Below, piece by piece: positions 33,108 through 43,354 of a DNA stretch of 64,000 nt. Position numbers and translations under genes: made by a program. Origin of the DNA: Caenorhabditis remanei (Eukaryota; Nematoda; Chromadorea; Rhabditida; Rhabditidae). The notes beneath the pieces were generated by a model that saw only the letters and a program-made list of their open reading frames with translations, was not told the origin of the DNA and did no database searches. Position 1 is the first letter of the stretch. Each line of letters opens with the position of its first letter. The stretch covers positions 14,074,001-14,138,000 of the forward strand of contig NC_071332.1 of the NCBI RefSeq assembly GCF_010183535.1, given 5' to 3'.

Positions 33108-33812
33108 GCCCGCTTAACGATTGGCCAAAGGGTGCTGTTACCTGAAATAAAAGTTTAGCCGCGAAACACCGGTCTATGTAAAGCGAACAGAACAAAGATA
33201 CAAACATGCAAAAACACGCTGGGGATCAATGAACACATAAAGGGGGCATTTCGTGGGAACTTTTATCTCATATAACGACAATTATATCTAATGATTTGTG
33301 ACTTCTTTAACGAAATCCCGAGGGATCTCGTTCCGGCGGTGACGAAACGCTATTTTGCATCGGCAGTTACTCTGAAAAACGAATCTTTCATAGTAACGGA
33401 AAGAAATCACGGGGGCGTTACCATCATCTCATCATTACGTAACGGAGCTGTTCCGGTCCAACGGAATTTTCAGTTAGCAAACTTCAACAAAAAACAACAA
33501 CGAGGTGAGAATATGCGAGACTTGAGACGAGGAACCTGAAACACGACCGATGTAAATGAGCTTGCTCATCTTAAACGACTACACCGGAAGTGCGTACAGG
33601 TAACACGCAAAGTGCGTCAGCTGCCTGCTGGCTCGAAACTAGCTAAGAAAAAATTATGCGTACTTTTTCGAAACTCTCAAATTTCGCAATTCTGACCTAC
33701 ATGGCCATTTTCCTTGAAGGAAAAGCCTTTCCAGGCTGAAATCTACCAAGCGACAGTGCTAAAAACGTACAAGTAGTTAGTAGAACGGCCAAAGAAGCTC
33801 AAACGAGGGCTT

Positions 33813-34424
33813 CTAGAGATTCCAGGTTGAAAATGCTCTTCTCAGAGACGATAATCCAGACAGGGTTTCAGCGCGGGTGGGTTCCGAGGGCCAATAATTT
33901 TGGGTACGACTAGTCGAGGGCAGCTCAAAGAGATGAGCCTCGATTTTAATATCCTCCATCATTTTTCCTTCACGAAGACCATCGGCGATTACCGCTGCGA
34001 ACGCGAGGGCTTGACACTCCGGTGGATCAGAATGATCGTAGAGAGGAGTATCGTACCACGGGTTGCATTGGCAGCGCGGACGATCCACGGGAGCCGAGTT
34101 CCGCAGCCAAGTCGCGAATTCGACTTTTACGAAGAATCCTCCGTCCTAAAATACAAAACGAGGCTGAGTCGAATAGTGCTTTCTCACATGTGAATGTGGG
34201 CCTTCGGGGCATCCAGGAGGTGGTCGAGGTGGGTTGATGTGATACAGAACGAACTTATCATCTACCCATTGGTACCACTTAATCGCGTCCTCCGAAAAGG
34301 ACTCGAAATTGAGCGGGTCGTAGTCGACTCGTACCGACAGATACGGAGTACCGTGGGCATTGATCGAGTGAAGACTGAATCCGATCGCTGGGAAATCGAA
34401 GGGGGCACTGTTCGACAGAGGCAT
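33813..34424 (-). CDS. Accessory gene C: divergent relative of gene B
   Basis: Two minus-strand exons, 34424-34188 and 34145-33813, give about 189 residues; the 42-bp intron ends TTTTAG. An ACCTACAG acceptor-like site sits two bases before the ATG. No family recognised. Motifs: LSVRVDYDPLNF, IKWYQWVDDKFVLYHI, a Pro-rich linker, DGGFFVKVEFATWLR immediately after the intron, then CQC, sixteen residues, CQ and an Ala-rich helix ending LREG. The match to gene B in GGFF and the CxC-x16-CQ spacing argues for common origin despite low identity. Retention of open frames in both copies suggests selection on protein. Confidence 0.65.
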
Positions 34425-35279
34425 TCTGTAGGTAACTTAATACAACGGTTTTTACACGTTTCTGTGATAAATCAATGAAATGATACGATCTGATTAACGA
34501 AAGTTCACTTTGAAAAAATAGTGAAAAGACCACAAAATTCCAATGATTCAAAACGGAATTGCGTAAAAATTTATAGTCCGAGGGACTCTAGAGGCTGATG
34601 CATCCGAACTGTTACGAGGGCGGCGCATCCTTCACTCCGATTTCATTATCATCCGAAATCCGTCATTCGAGGAGATATCAGAATTTCTATGTTTCTAACG
34701 AGCATGATGTATTACTGGACTCTGAATTCGAGGGGGTCGGCTGAGATCAGAAGACCTTAGCCTATGCCTAACGAATCATCAGCGAAGTAACTTATCAAGT
34801 TTCCGAGGCGGCCGGGTGAAATTTCATCAAAATTCGTATCGGAGCCGTCTTCTCTTACGAGGAGTTGGCGAAGAATACGAGGGACGAATAATCACGAGGT
34901 CAACGGGCTCTTCTAAATGTACAGAATCTGGAATCTGTCGTAACGGTTCGAGTGACTCATTCGTGTGTTCGAGACGCCTAAAATGAGCCTAACCTGTTCA
35001 TCGATTATCACAAATATAGCTGGTTAAAACCAGATATTACCCCAACGTGGAAGACGAAAGTGAACTGGTTCAAAGAACAAGTTTTATTAAGAAAAATTTA
35101 ATAGACACGTTAAGGAGAGTGAGATTGGACGAGGTATTAGGCTGATCAAGACGTCGTTGAACGCGTGAAGATGTGAAAATGTCCAGTGAGGCGGAAAAAA
35201 TGCTGTCACGAGGGTGGCGAGGAAAATTGAGAGATCTTGGAAGCGAGGTTGCAACAAGATTGGAGTCTATGGAGTGGAT
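34425..35279. other. Spacer between accessory genes C and D
   Basis: About 850 bp without a supportable gene. Contains several CGAGG motif copies on the plus strand (for example near 34579, 34615, 34729 and 34877). Confidence 0.5.
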
Positions 35280-35989
35280 TCAGTAGGCGTTGCAAGCAGA
35301 AGGGGCAACTGCGCCAGACTGAGCTGGGGCGAATTGGAAACCTGTGCCGGCTTCGTCATCTGAATCGTCTTCTTCGCCGTTAGAGTTGGATGGGGGAGTA
35401 TCCGGATCGGAGTCCTGACCGTCCGAATCCTCTGACGAATCAGACGACTCCGAGGAGTCTCCGTAAGTAATAGACTGGAAAATCTTGATACGTTTTCGGA
35501 TGCCTCGAGCACTCAAATCTCCGTTGGCCACGTCGCCACGGATTCGATCCATGATCTTCGAGATCTTCTGAAACATTAGGTGACGCTGGGATATTTAGGT
35601 GTGACTGGGTACCGCATAATTAGAGTAGCGTCTTCGCGCAATGCGAGGGTCCTTCTCTTTTTTGGCGGTTCCAAGATCGGAATCTTTGAGGCGTTTGGCT
35701 ACGAGGGTGCTAATCTCTGCTCCGAGGTCGGCCTTGAACTTTCCGTTCAATAATTCGAACAGAGAGTCCTGAATGCGAGAGCTGGCTTGAAGCTGCATCT
35801 CAAAGTGTCTCATGGACACCATAACCAGTCTCAGACCGGAAATCAGCATGTCGTAGTCGGCACGGCTCATTGTCACACCTAAAACACCATCATCTGTAAT
35901 TTCTAGCTCGAATTCTGGTAAATCTCACGCTGTGGTGGTTCCGAGGGCTGATTGAAGCCTTGCGGCGGGTCAGATCCGTTAGCCGACAT
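35280..35989 (-). CDS. Accessory gene D: small protein with acidic C-terminus
   Basis: Three minus-strand exons, 35989-35929, 35878-35613 and 35567-35280, join to about 204 residues. TTTCAG lies about 17 bases before the ATG. No family recognised. The N-terminus (MSANGSDPPQG) resembles the MSAANTTDDQ start of gene A. The middle is a helical region (YDMLISGLRLVMVSMRHFEM onward), followed by basic KKEKDPRIARRR and then a strongly acidic Ser/Asp/Glu stretch and a neutral end. Helical-then-acidic layout would suit a nuclear or nucleoprotein partner, but that is only inference. First accessory gene after the 5' LTR-proximal repeats. Confidence 0.65.
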
Positions 35990-38900
35990 CGTCGATCTCG
36001 AGGGTCGCTGAAACATAAATGATTCAACTATGCTCGGATGGAACAATGACGAGAAACTGTCACGGAAAAACACGGGCAAAATAAGTTAGAATTCGAAAAA
36101 AGAAACTACTTGCGTATACAAAGGGCACAAAGGTTCGAGATGACGAGAGATAGTCCACGACATCAGTTGAAGGAGTCACCTTCTCAGACATCACTGGCTA
36201 GAGCTCTACGCGAGAAGTTTCGCCGCAACACGATACTAAACCATCTCAAAGCTAAGCGAGAGCTTTCTATGTAGCGATCGAAACCACCACTCTGAAAGCA
36301 AGAGGCTTTGGAATCATAACGGATTCCGTGATGTAATTAGTTTGACAATATAGTGTATTCGTAAGCTGATTACGGTCTCTCTTAAACGACTATCATTCTC
36401 ATCGGTTCTTTGTAAGTCTCGAGGATCTACTAATTTCAGTGTAGTTCGTGATAGAGACGAGGTATTGGTAGCCTAATAAGGCCCTCCGCTTGCCAGGCGG
36501 CCGGCCCGTTAATCTACCGATCCGCTTAAAATCGCTGCAAAACGGCTAAACCGAAAGCTTCAACCTCAAGTCTTACTTAGAACAAAACGAAGACTCGAAT
36601 GACAGAGAGGGTCCGTAATCAAAAACGACTACCTACGGCCACTAAGAGAATCGAGGGAGAAGGAGGAGTCATACAACGCCGGCTTATCGCTGTCATCTGC
36701 CTATACCGCAAACTAAAGCACCACATAGTTTATTCTCTTTCTCTCATCCAGATGTGGTTATCGAGTGGATTTCCAGATTGGTAATACTGTCGACAACGGT
36801 TGTTAAACAACCTTCAGATTTCAAGGAGGTATTCACAGTCAGTAATGTACGAAATAGTACAAAAGCCACGCGACCTGACGTGAAACTGCCGAAAATCCGG
36901 TCTAAAATACACCAAATCCCATGCGGGACAGCGAGATTCTAAAAAAGAGTCTGTGCTACAAGAATTCCTTTGCAGTTCGAGGGAAACGTGCCCACACTCG
37001 CCCACTGGGGGAGAATGTAAGTCTATTTCGGTCGAACTACTCTCGATAATGAACATCTTTCACGAGATACTCAGAGTTCCGTGTTATGTATGATCAAATA
37101 TCTAGGATTCAAAATCGAAACTCTGATTCCGTACTTCATACACATCTTCCAATAGGCGGATCTGATAGCACCAGATCTGGTCCCGAGGGTCTCATAGTCA
37201 ATGGCGCCCTGGAGCAGTGGGTCCTAGAACCCATGCTCCGGGGGGCCAGAGGATTCGAGTATATCTCCGCTCCGAAGGGTCTCACTCGAAATCGAGGGAT
37301 ATGCTTCGGTGGAGGCTACACCGAATCGCTGACTACGATAACCTTTGAACGTGATCCAGTACTAGAAACTCTCCCCAGAGCGTAATCCACGCTCCGGGGG
37401 GCCAGAGGATGCTCCATAGGGAGTATCCTCCTCAAATCCTGTAACCGGAAGAGCATACGAAAGACACTCTCTCGCACTAACACGGCCGACTATCCTATAG
37501 CTCATTGGGGACGATCACCGGATAACCAACCTTGCGGCCGGTTACGAGGGTGAGCGGGCTAACAAACCAGAATAACCGGGTTGACTGTTTCAGTTCACGT
37601 TAGAACGCTACTGAATATGTCGGTCGCCGAAGAGCATGCACACTCTTCAACTAAGTCTTCTGGCAGTTAGGTCAGATTTCGTATCGATGTGTACAGAGTC
37701 GGTCGAATTTCAAATTGCATGTATCCGAGTGGAGTAGGCCCATATGGGGCTCCGATCTCGATACGAAATTCAACGTGCCTCGGTGAGACCGAACGATCTG
37801 GAACCCATTCAATGCATAGCTCTCCGAATCAAATTGAACGGCTGACTCGCTAGCACCAAATGCTCCGCAGGAGGGAATGGTCGTCTGAGGATCGGCAGTT
37901 CAGATGCTTGAAAAGCGTCTGTCGAACCAACGAGCTTAGGCGTAGTTCCTTTCCATTGGAGGTTCTAACACAGAAGACAAGTGCGAAATTACTCAAATTT
38001 TTCTGCGAAGTAGCGTCTTCTTGGGATAGAAAGTGGATCGTAGTGAGTCGATATTATCTAATAGACCGCTCGTTATCATATCAGGTAAACAGAGGGTACC
38101 GACTGCTCGATCGCTTCGGATCTACTCACAATGCAGCGCTTGCGCTGATGTTTTCGAAAGTAGGCATCAGCCTTAACCCTTCAGAATCCTGCTACTAAAC
38201 CAGTGGGTGTTCGAACAATCGATGAACTAAATCGACTTCCTACCTAGAAGTCTGAAAGCGAGGGAGCGAATCGGATGAAACACGAGAAGAATTGACTAGG
38301 TGTATTATCGAGGTGAGGGGGATTCGAAAGACTCGAAATACATCGAGGGAGATCAAATCGCCGAGGCTCGCATTAACACCATTGGTCGAACTTCCAGAAT
38401 TGCGAGGGTCGTGAGGTCGAGGAAATATCGCCATTTCCTGTCGAGCTCTAAACCGGAGCAATAGAATACTATCCGAAGGCTCGCTTGCTATCTACTGACG
38501 GCTTACGAAAATTCTGAGTCCCGATGATGGGCCAGATACAGTACGTATTTCCGCTAACTGTTCTCAAACGACTACCAAATCAAACGATAAGGCAAGAACA
38601 GACTCACGGAACGTCTAATGAATCTCATTGGAGCGTGTTAACTCGAGGGGCCGTTATACGAAAATGGCATACGCACTGATTCGTGGCGTACCTTACTCGA
38701 GGTTTCTGTATTCATATGCCGACCAGAGACCCTTGCCGGCAAGACGACCACGGTTAGTGGATGGGCGCCGCTAGGGGGAAACGGGTGGGACACAGAGCTT
38801 ACAGTCCCTAACTAACGCAGAAAATGGAGCACCTGAGGCGGGACAGGGACTGCCCTCCGAAGGGAGGAGTCTGATCGTCTCTTGCCTGGCATCTCTTTCG

Positions 38901-39621
38901 CTAGTCAATAACACGAGCCGATAAGCTCAAAACCGTATCTGGTGAACCAGTCGGGCTTCACACGAAGGGGCCAGCCTGCTCGGTACTTAATTCAACACGT
39001 TCGGCGGGTCGGAATTAAACCGATGAAGCCTAGGGGGCTGAACAAAACCAAACCGACCCAAGATCCCATGTACGCATCAACATTCCGAGGGATCCTTGTC
39101 CCACGAGAGGGGTCGTACGCAGTAAAAACTGCTGACCGCTCGGGTAGGGAATCGGTTATCGGGACTGCTCGCGCTCCGAGGAGCTGGAGACAAATGCCGA
39201 TAAACCATCAAAAGGAGCATCCGAAACGCCAAAGTCATACACGAGGTCGAGGACCCCCAGTTTTTCATATCATCCTTCAGTCTAAAAACTCGGCTTCCCG
39301 ACTGCTTCGCTGCCTTACGGCTGCTTAGCAGGGGTTCCGGGTTCTCAAACATCCAGACAACGTCTTAGATCCGAGGAATCGATTGTAGGGTATCACTCCG
39401 AATGCTGTAATTGACCATCGACCCCTTTCGGAAGTACAGAATTCATAAGAATTCCGTAAATATCCGGCGAGGGGAGAGGGCGAAATCAAAAACTATCCGG
39501 AAAGACGTGACTACAATAGACACTCAGATCCGCAAAGAGACTCCCTCCGATCCAGCAAGCTGGCATGAAGGGACCTTGACTTATTCAACGACCGTCTTTA
39601 ATGCGATCAGTCGGCTGCCAG

Positions 39622-40650
39622 TACCACACCCTCCCGCAAACAGACGAATCTGTGTTAAAACACAGCAAGAAGCGGCAGTACCTTTCACCAACTTAACACA
39701 AAAAATAAGAGCGGAGAACTATAGCCAAGTGGCTTCATCCCGAGGGAGAAGCGCCAAACGAGAACAATCCCCTTCGAATTCCAGCACGAAACGACATCAG
39801 CGACCAACATGAGACTTCTGGTCGATTTTTCTCAGTTTCCGAATGGTTCGGGGCGAGTGAAACGCCTCGAATTGCTTCGAGGGGTGTCGGAATCGCGAGA
39901 ACCGTTCGTAGTCCCGAGAAAATCGAGGGAAGTTGACCAGCAAACGACATCCGAAGCCACAGGGCACGAGGGAGCCATCCAAACCAATCGCGAACTTCTG
40001 ATCGATTTTTTCTCAGTTTCCGATGGGTTCGGGACATACGAAACGCCTCTAGTTCATCACTCGAACGTCTCCGATGTGATCTGTTAGCTAGAAGCACTAC
40101 ACCCTTCCGCAAACGGACAAGTCCGTGTTAAAACACAGCAAGAAGGGAGCAACACCGTTCACTAACGTAACACAAGGGATAAGACCGAGAAAGGAAACCT
40201 CAAAGCGTGTCGGAATCGCGAAATCCAATCGTAATCCCGAGAAAAAAGCGAGGGAAGTGGACCAAACAGCGGCAAACGAAGCGGCGAAGCACGATGCAGT
40301 CAGAGTACCCAATCCGTAGAACTTCTGATCGAATTCTTGCCCGCTTCCGGTTTTTTCGGAATTTTCGAAATATTTCGAAATCCGAAAAAAATGGGGAATT
40401 GGGGAGGAAAAACGAGGGAAGCGGGAGAGGGCGATGACAACTGACGCAAATGAGCACGAGGCAATCAGAGTACCCGATCCGTAGAACTTCTGATCGATTT
40501 CTTGCCCGCTTCCGGGTTTTTCGGAATTTTCGAAATATTTCGCAATATTTCGAAATTCGAAAAACGGGGGAATTGGGGAGAAAACCGAGGGAAGCGGGAC
40601 CGGGCAATAACGACTGACGCCCACGAAGCTCGAGCCATCCATTTGAGTCG
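39622..40650. repeat. Nested tandem repeats near the 5' LTR
   Basis: A block containing GTGTTAAAACACAGCAAGAAG recurs about 473 bp apart (39640 and 40113). A block starting ACTTCTGRTCGATTTTT recurs at 39814 and 39994 (180 bp), and a related block ACTTCTGATCG followed by TTGCCCGCTTCCGG recurs at 40321 and 40486 (165 bp). The copies are similar but not identical, so they are older than the LTR pair. Confidence 0.8.
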
Positions 40651-41318
40651 ATACGAGGTCGTTCCGATCGATTTCCAACCAATTTTCAGAAAATCCGTTG
40701 CGAAATCCTCGAGGAGAGCGAATCCGAGGTTGATGTGCGAAGAAATCGAGTGGAATTGGGAAATTTCGCCGGGAAATTGAGCGGAATGCCGAAAAATATA
40801 GAATTTTCCGAGGAAAATTCGATTCTTCAGACAAACGGCGAATTTCGAGGAGAAAAATCCGAATTTCTCGAGTGTCCGAGTGTTTTCGGGCCTTTTCCGT
40901 CGATTTTCTAGCTGGTTTTTGCGAAAAATCGCGAAAACGCCGCCGAAACGCGAGGGAATGATGCAAAAATCGCGACGAAATTCGCGCAAAAGTGGGAAGG
41001 CCTAAAGCCGCATCGCGGCGCAGCGCTTCGCACTAGAGCGCAGTTGCTCTCCAAATTTAAAGGTGGGGCCTTAAATGGCGCCAAATTCAAAAAAGGGAAG
41101 CGGAATTTCGCGAGAAAAAGGCAACAAAAAGACCGAAATTGCGAAATGCAAGGAAGTTTTCGCCGTTCTAATGTATTTTCAAGGAAAAACACGAGAATCG
41201 CAGCACATAAAAAATCGAAAAATCGATTTTCTCGGACAAAATTTAGGCAAACCGACTGATTCGTCCGTGTCGAGGGGAAAAATCGATAACTCGAAATTTT
41301 CCGGTCTAGCGGATAAAA

Positions 41319-41336
41319 CCTGGTCTAGATGCACCA
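41319..41336 (-). promoter_or_regulatory. Primer binding site
   Basis: Two bases inside the 5' LTR on the sense strand begins TGGTGCATCTAGACCAGG, i.e. the complement of a tRNA 3' end finishing in CCA. The first nine bases fit the GATGCACCA end of a glycine tRNA from memory; I cannot confirm the tRNA without a search. Position directly after the LTR is as expected for minus-strand DNA priming. Confidence 0.7.
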
Positions 41337-41338
41337 AA

Positions 41339-42056
41339 TGTGGCCACCCCTTCTGTCTCCAGAAGGCCGCCGGTAATGTGCCGAGTAGGGTGGGAACATG
41401 AGCCCAATTTATACTTCCGATTGGTGGTTCAGTGGATTTAAAGGAAGTGCCCGATGTGCTGACAACTCAAGTATTTACAAGAACCATTTATTATAGGGAA
41501 AAAGCATGTCCCGCGAGGAACTGCGTTAAAAACCTATTCGGTTCTGCCTTTTACAAAACAATAGAATTTAAAGGGAAAAGGGTTATCGAGGGAATATAGT
41601 AGCGGCTCTGCAAGCGACCGATACACGTATCGGGGGCTCTCGAGGGGCTACAAGACGCTCTCTAACAACTTCTCTTACAAAACACAATAATAATAACTCT
41701 TAAAAAGAGAACAAACAACACTAAATTATAAATGGCTTTAGGCCAGTCGAGGGGAGTCGGTCGAGTACGGTCACAGTCGTTTAGCAGGTGTGCGCGTGGC
41801 GAGACCAGCGGACGTCGGAAACAGCGTGCGCCTTTGACTGGAGAGACGCAGACACGACTAAATGGCGGCAACTTGAATTGTGGAATATTACTTCCGCCTG
41901 AAATGGGGTTAAAGAGACAGGGAAGAAGGGAGTTAATTAACAGAAAGTAAAATACGTAATAAGTATAAACTAAATTAGAATAATTTAGTAATACAAATTA
42001 CATTTTAGTTTGGAGTGGGACAGGAATCTGATTCGGGGACCAGGAGACTGTCAACA
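41339..42056 (-). repeat. 5' LTR of the retrotransposon
   Basis: 718 bp, apparently identical to 15422-16139, implying very recent integration since the LTRs are copied from one template. AATAAA (minus strand) at 41487-41492. It should contain the element's promoter. It carries several copies of the CGAGG motif (plus-strand reading) that is dispersed over the element. Confidence 0.93.
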
Positions 42057-42061
42057 AGATC
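42057..42061. repeat. Target-site duplication AGATC, right copy
   Basis: Partner of 15417-15421. It falls five bases into exon 3 of the split receptor gene in gene orientation. Confidence 0.9.
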
Positions 42062-42455
42062 AACTGAAACTCTGGATTTTCAAAGCCTTTCGATTCTAGT
42101 ATTTCTACAGTTTTACCGTTGAAACAAAAGTTCCATTTTTCAGAAACTTGTTGATTAATCCCATACAGAACCCAGCTAACATTGGGAAAAGTGGAACAGG
42201 CTGCATCAAAATAGTGACATGAAATTCGGTAGCTGTGCAGCATATCTGAAAATCAGAAACTTATTCAGATTGCTATTTTCTATTTTTCTGAAAAATTACC
42301 TGAAATGCTAGTAAAAAATACCGAAAACTGTCCAGAGTTTTACAATGAAAAATGATAATATAGGCTCCAAAAATGTTGAAAACTAGTGAAATACACCCGA
42401 TGCAATGATAGAAAGTGATAAGCCAATGCGGAGTAGAGAAGTCAATTTCAGACAT
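42057..42455 (-). pseudogene. 5' part of the sri-like receptor split by the retrotransposon
   Basis: Minus-strand exons 42455-42300, 42245-42117 and the first seven bases of exon 3 (42063-42057), then the LTR. Encodes FSTPHWLITFYHCIGCISLV and the FRYFLLAFQ end of membrane segment 1, then ILMQPVPLFPMLAGFCMGL, matching the intact relative at 13345-14494. Introns are GT-AG. Exon 3 continues at 15421 on the far side of the element in the same frame. Confidence 0.85.
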
Positions 42456-43354
42456 TGAAAGGAAGAAAAAAGGAACAGGTAAAGAAAAAGAAAAAACACG
42501 AGTAATTAGGTGGTCAAAAAAAGGGAAACGGAAGTTTTGTGTATTTCTGAATTTTTTATTAAAAACAAACAGATGAGGGGTGTTCTCCTAATGGAATGTG
42601 AGACGAAAACATGTTTTTGAAGCTCAATTATTCCTATGTCATCCATACCGGCATGATACTATTGAAATTAAAACAAAAATATTTTAAAACAAAATATATT
42701 TAATAAACAAAAAATAAAACAAAATTATAAGAAGAAAACTATTGAATCAAAAATGTAAAAAGCGCTCAGCAAATGGGTATGTTATCATCAAGAGAGTTAT
42801 GCCCCGAAAGATGGTAAAGAGTTCATCGCGCTGTGAGGAATTGAACTCGCAACATGCTGTGCGTCAGCGGCGTGTGTAAACCACGAAGCCACGCGGGCAT
42901 AGCCCAGTAAAAGAGGAAAGGGAATAGACAAGGCGATGAAGAGGAGTGGACGCACAGACAGACACTCTGTCGTATTGAGTGGAGAGACGGGTTAGACGAA
43001 ATTGTTTCAAGCTGATTGTGTACTCAAATAGCTGAATGCGTATAAGTAATTGATTTTCACAACATTTGAATAAAACATTGATTATCAATTGTTCCGATTT
43101 TTATTTTTGAGGTTATACGCATGCATCTGTATATTCGAAATCTAATAGTCATGGGGTTCAGTTCCTTCTAATCATTTTAAAAGAATTTTGATCTTTTATA
43201 GTTCATTCATCGATAAGATGATAGAATAAATTGAACATTTCATTGCTTCTCTATGTCTACACTATCTTTCTTTGATCTCTACCTGCGTCTCTTTTCTTCT
43301 GTTATGATGCAATTTGCTTGCACTTGGAGACAATTCATTTGATCTATATAGAAA
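42456..43354. other. Intergenic region with a tRNA-like sequence
   Basis: On the minus strand 42905-42828 reads like a degraded tRNA: TGGCTTCGTGG (imperfect A box), then GAGTTCAATTCC (B-box-like) about 45 bases on. Stem pairing is poor. Probably a tRNA-derived SINE or pseudogene. The rest is AT-rich with poly-A tracts; nothing else seen. Confidence 0.4.

Larger units (their letters stand above)
36001..41338. other. Accessory region, 5' LTR-proximal part
   Basis: About 5.3 kb from gene D to the 5' LTR. No gene supported. It holds dispersed CGAGG motifs (8 copies in 38241-38720, none reversed), a duplicated 20-bp GC-rich word at 37235-37254 and 37391-37410, and tandem repeats at 39.6-40.65 kb. 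Long minus-strand frames at 40097-40989 overlap the tandem repeats and lack an ATG. The first 350 bases after the LTR are palindrome-rich (for example GCGCTGCGCCGCG). Confidence 0.6.
15422..42056 (-). mobile_element. Giant Bel/Pao LTR retrotransposon with a 17-kb accessory region
   Basis: Full-length element of 26,635 bp, sense on the minus strand: 5' LTR 42056-41339, primer site 41336-41319, accessory region about 41.3-25.5 kb, inverted repeat around the gag start, gag, pol, 3' LTR 16139-15422. LTRs begin TG and end CA, are each 718 bp, and appear identical along their length. Flanked by AGATC duplications. The pol order protease, reverse transcriptase, RNase H, integrase, with DUF1758/DUF1759/DUF5641-type regions, identifies Bel/Pao. 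Typical Bel/Pao elements are around 5-10 kb; this one is roughly three times larger because of about 17 kb between the 5' LTR and gag. GC content is visibly higher than the flanks. It is inserted sense-oriented in an exon of an sri-like gene. Confidence 0.93.

Noticed and set aside
36470..36530. CCGC-TTGCCAG-GCGG, a stem-loop resembling a glycine tRNA anticodon arm (GCC)
   Set aside because: Neighbouring D and T arms do not pair and no B box is present; likely coincidence in a GC-rich stretch.
36814..37054. Minus-strand 80-codon frame as another relative of genes B and C
   Set aside because: Only its length and a W-rich stretch suggested this; it lacks GGFF and CxC-x16-CQ.
40097..40989. Minus-strand frames of 174-289 codons near the 5' LTR
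   Set aside because: They start with TTG, overlap each other in different frames, and consist of the tandem repeats. No zinc, membrane or other motif.
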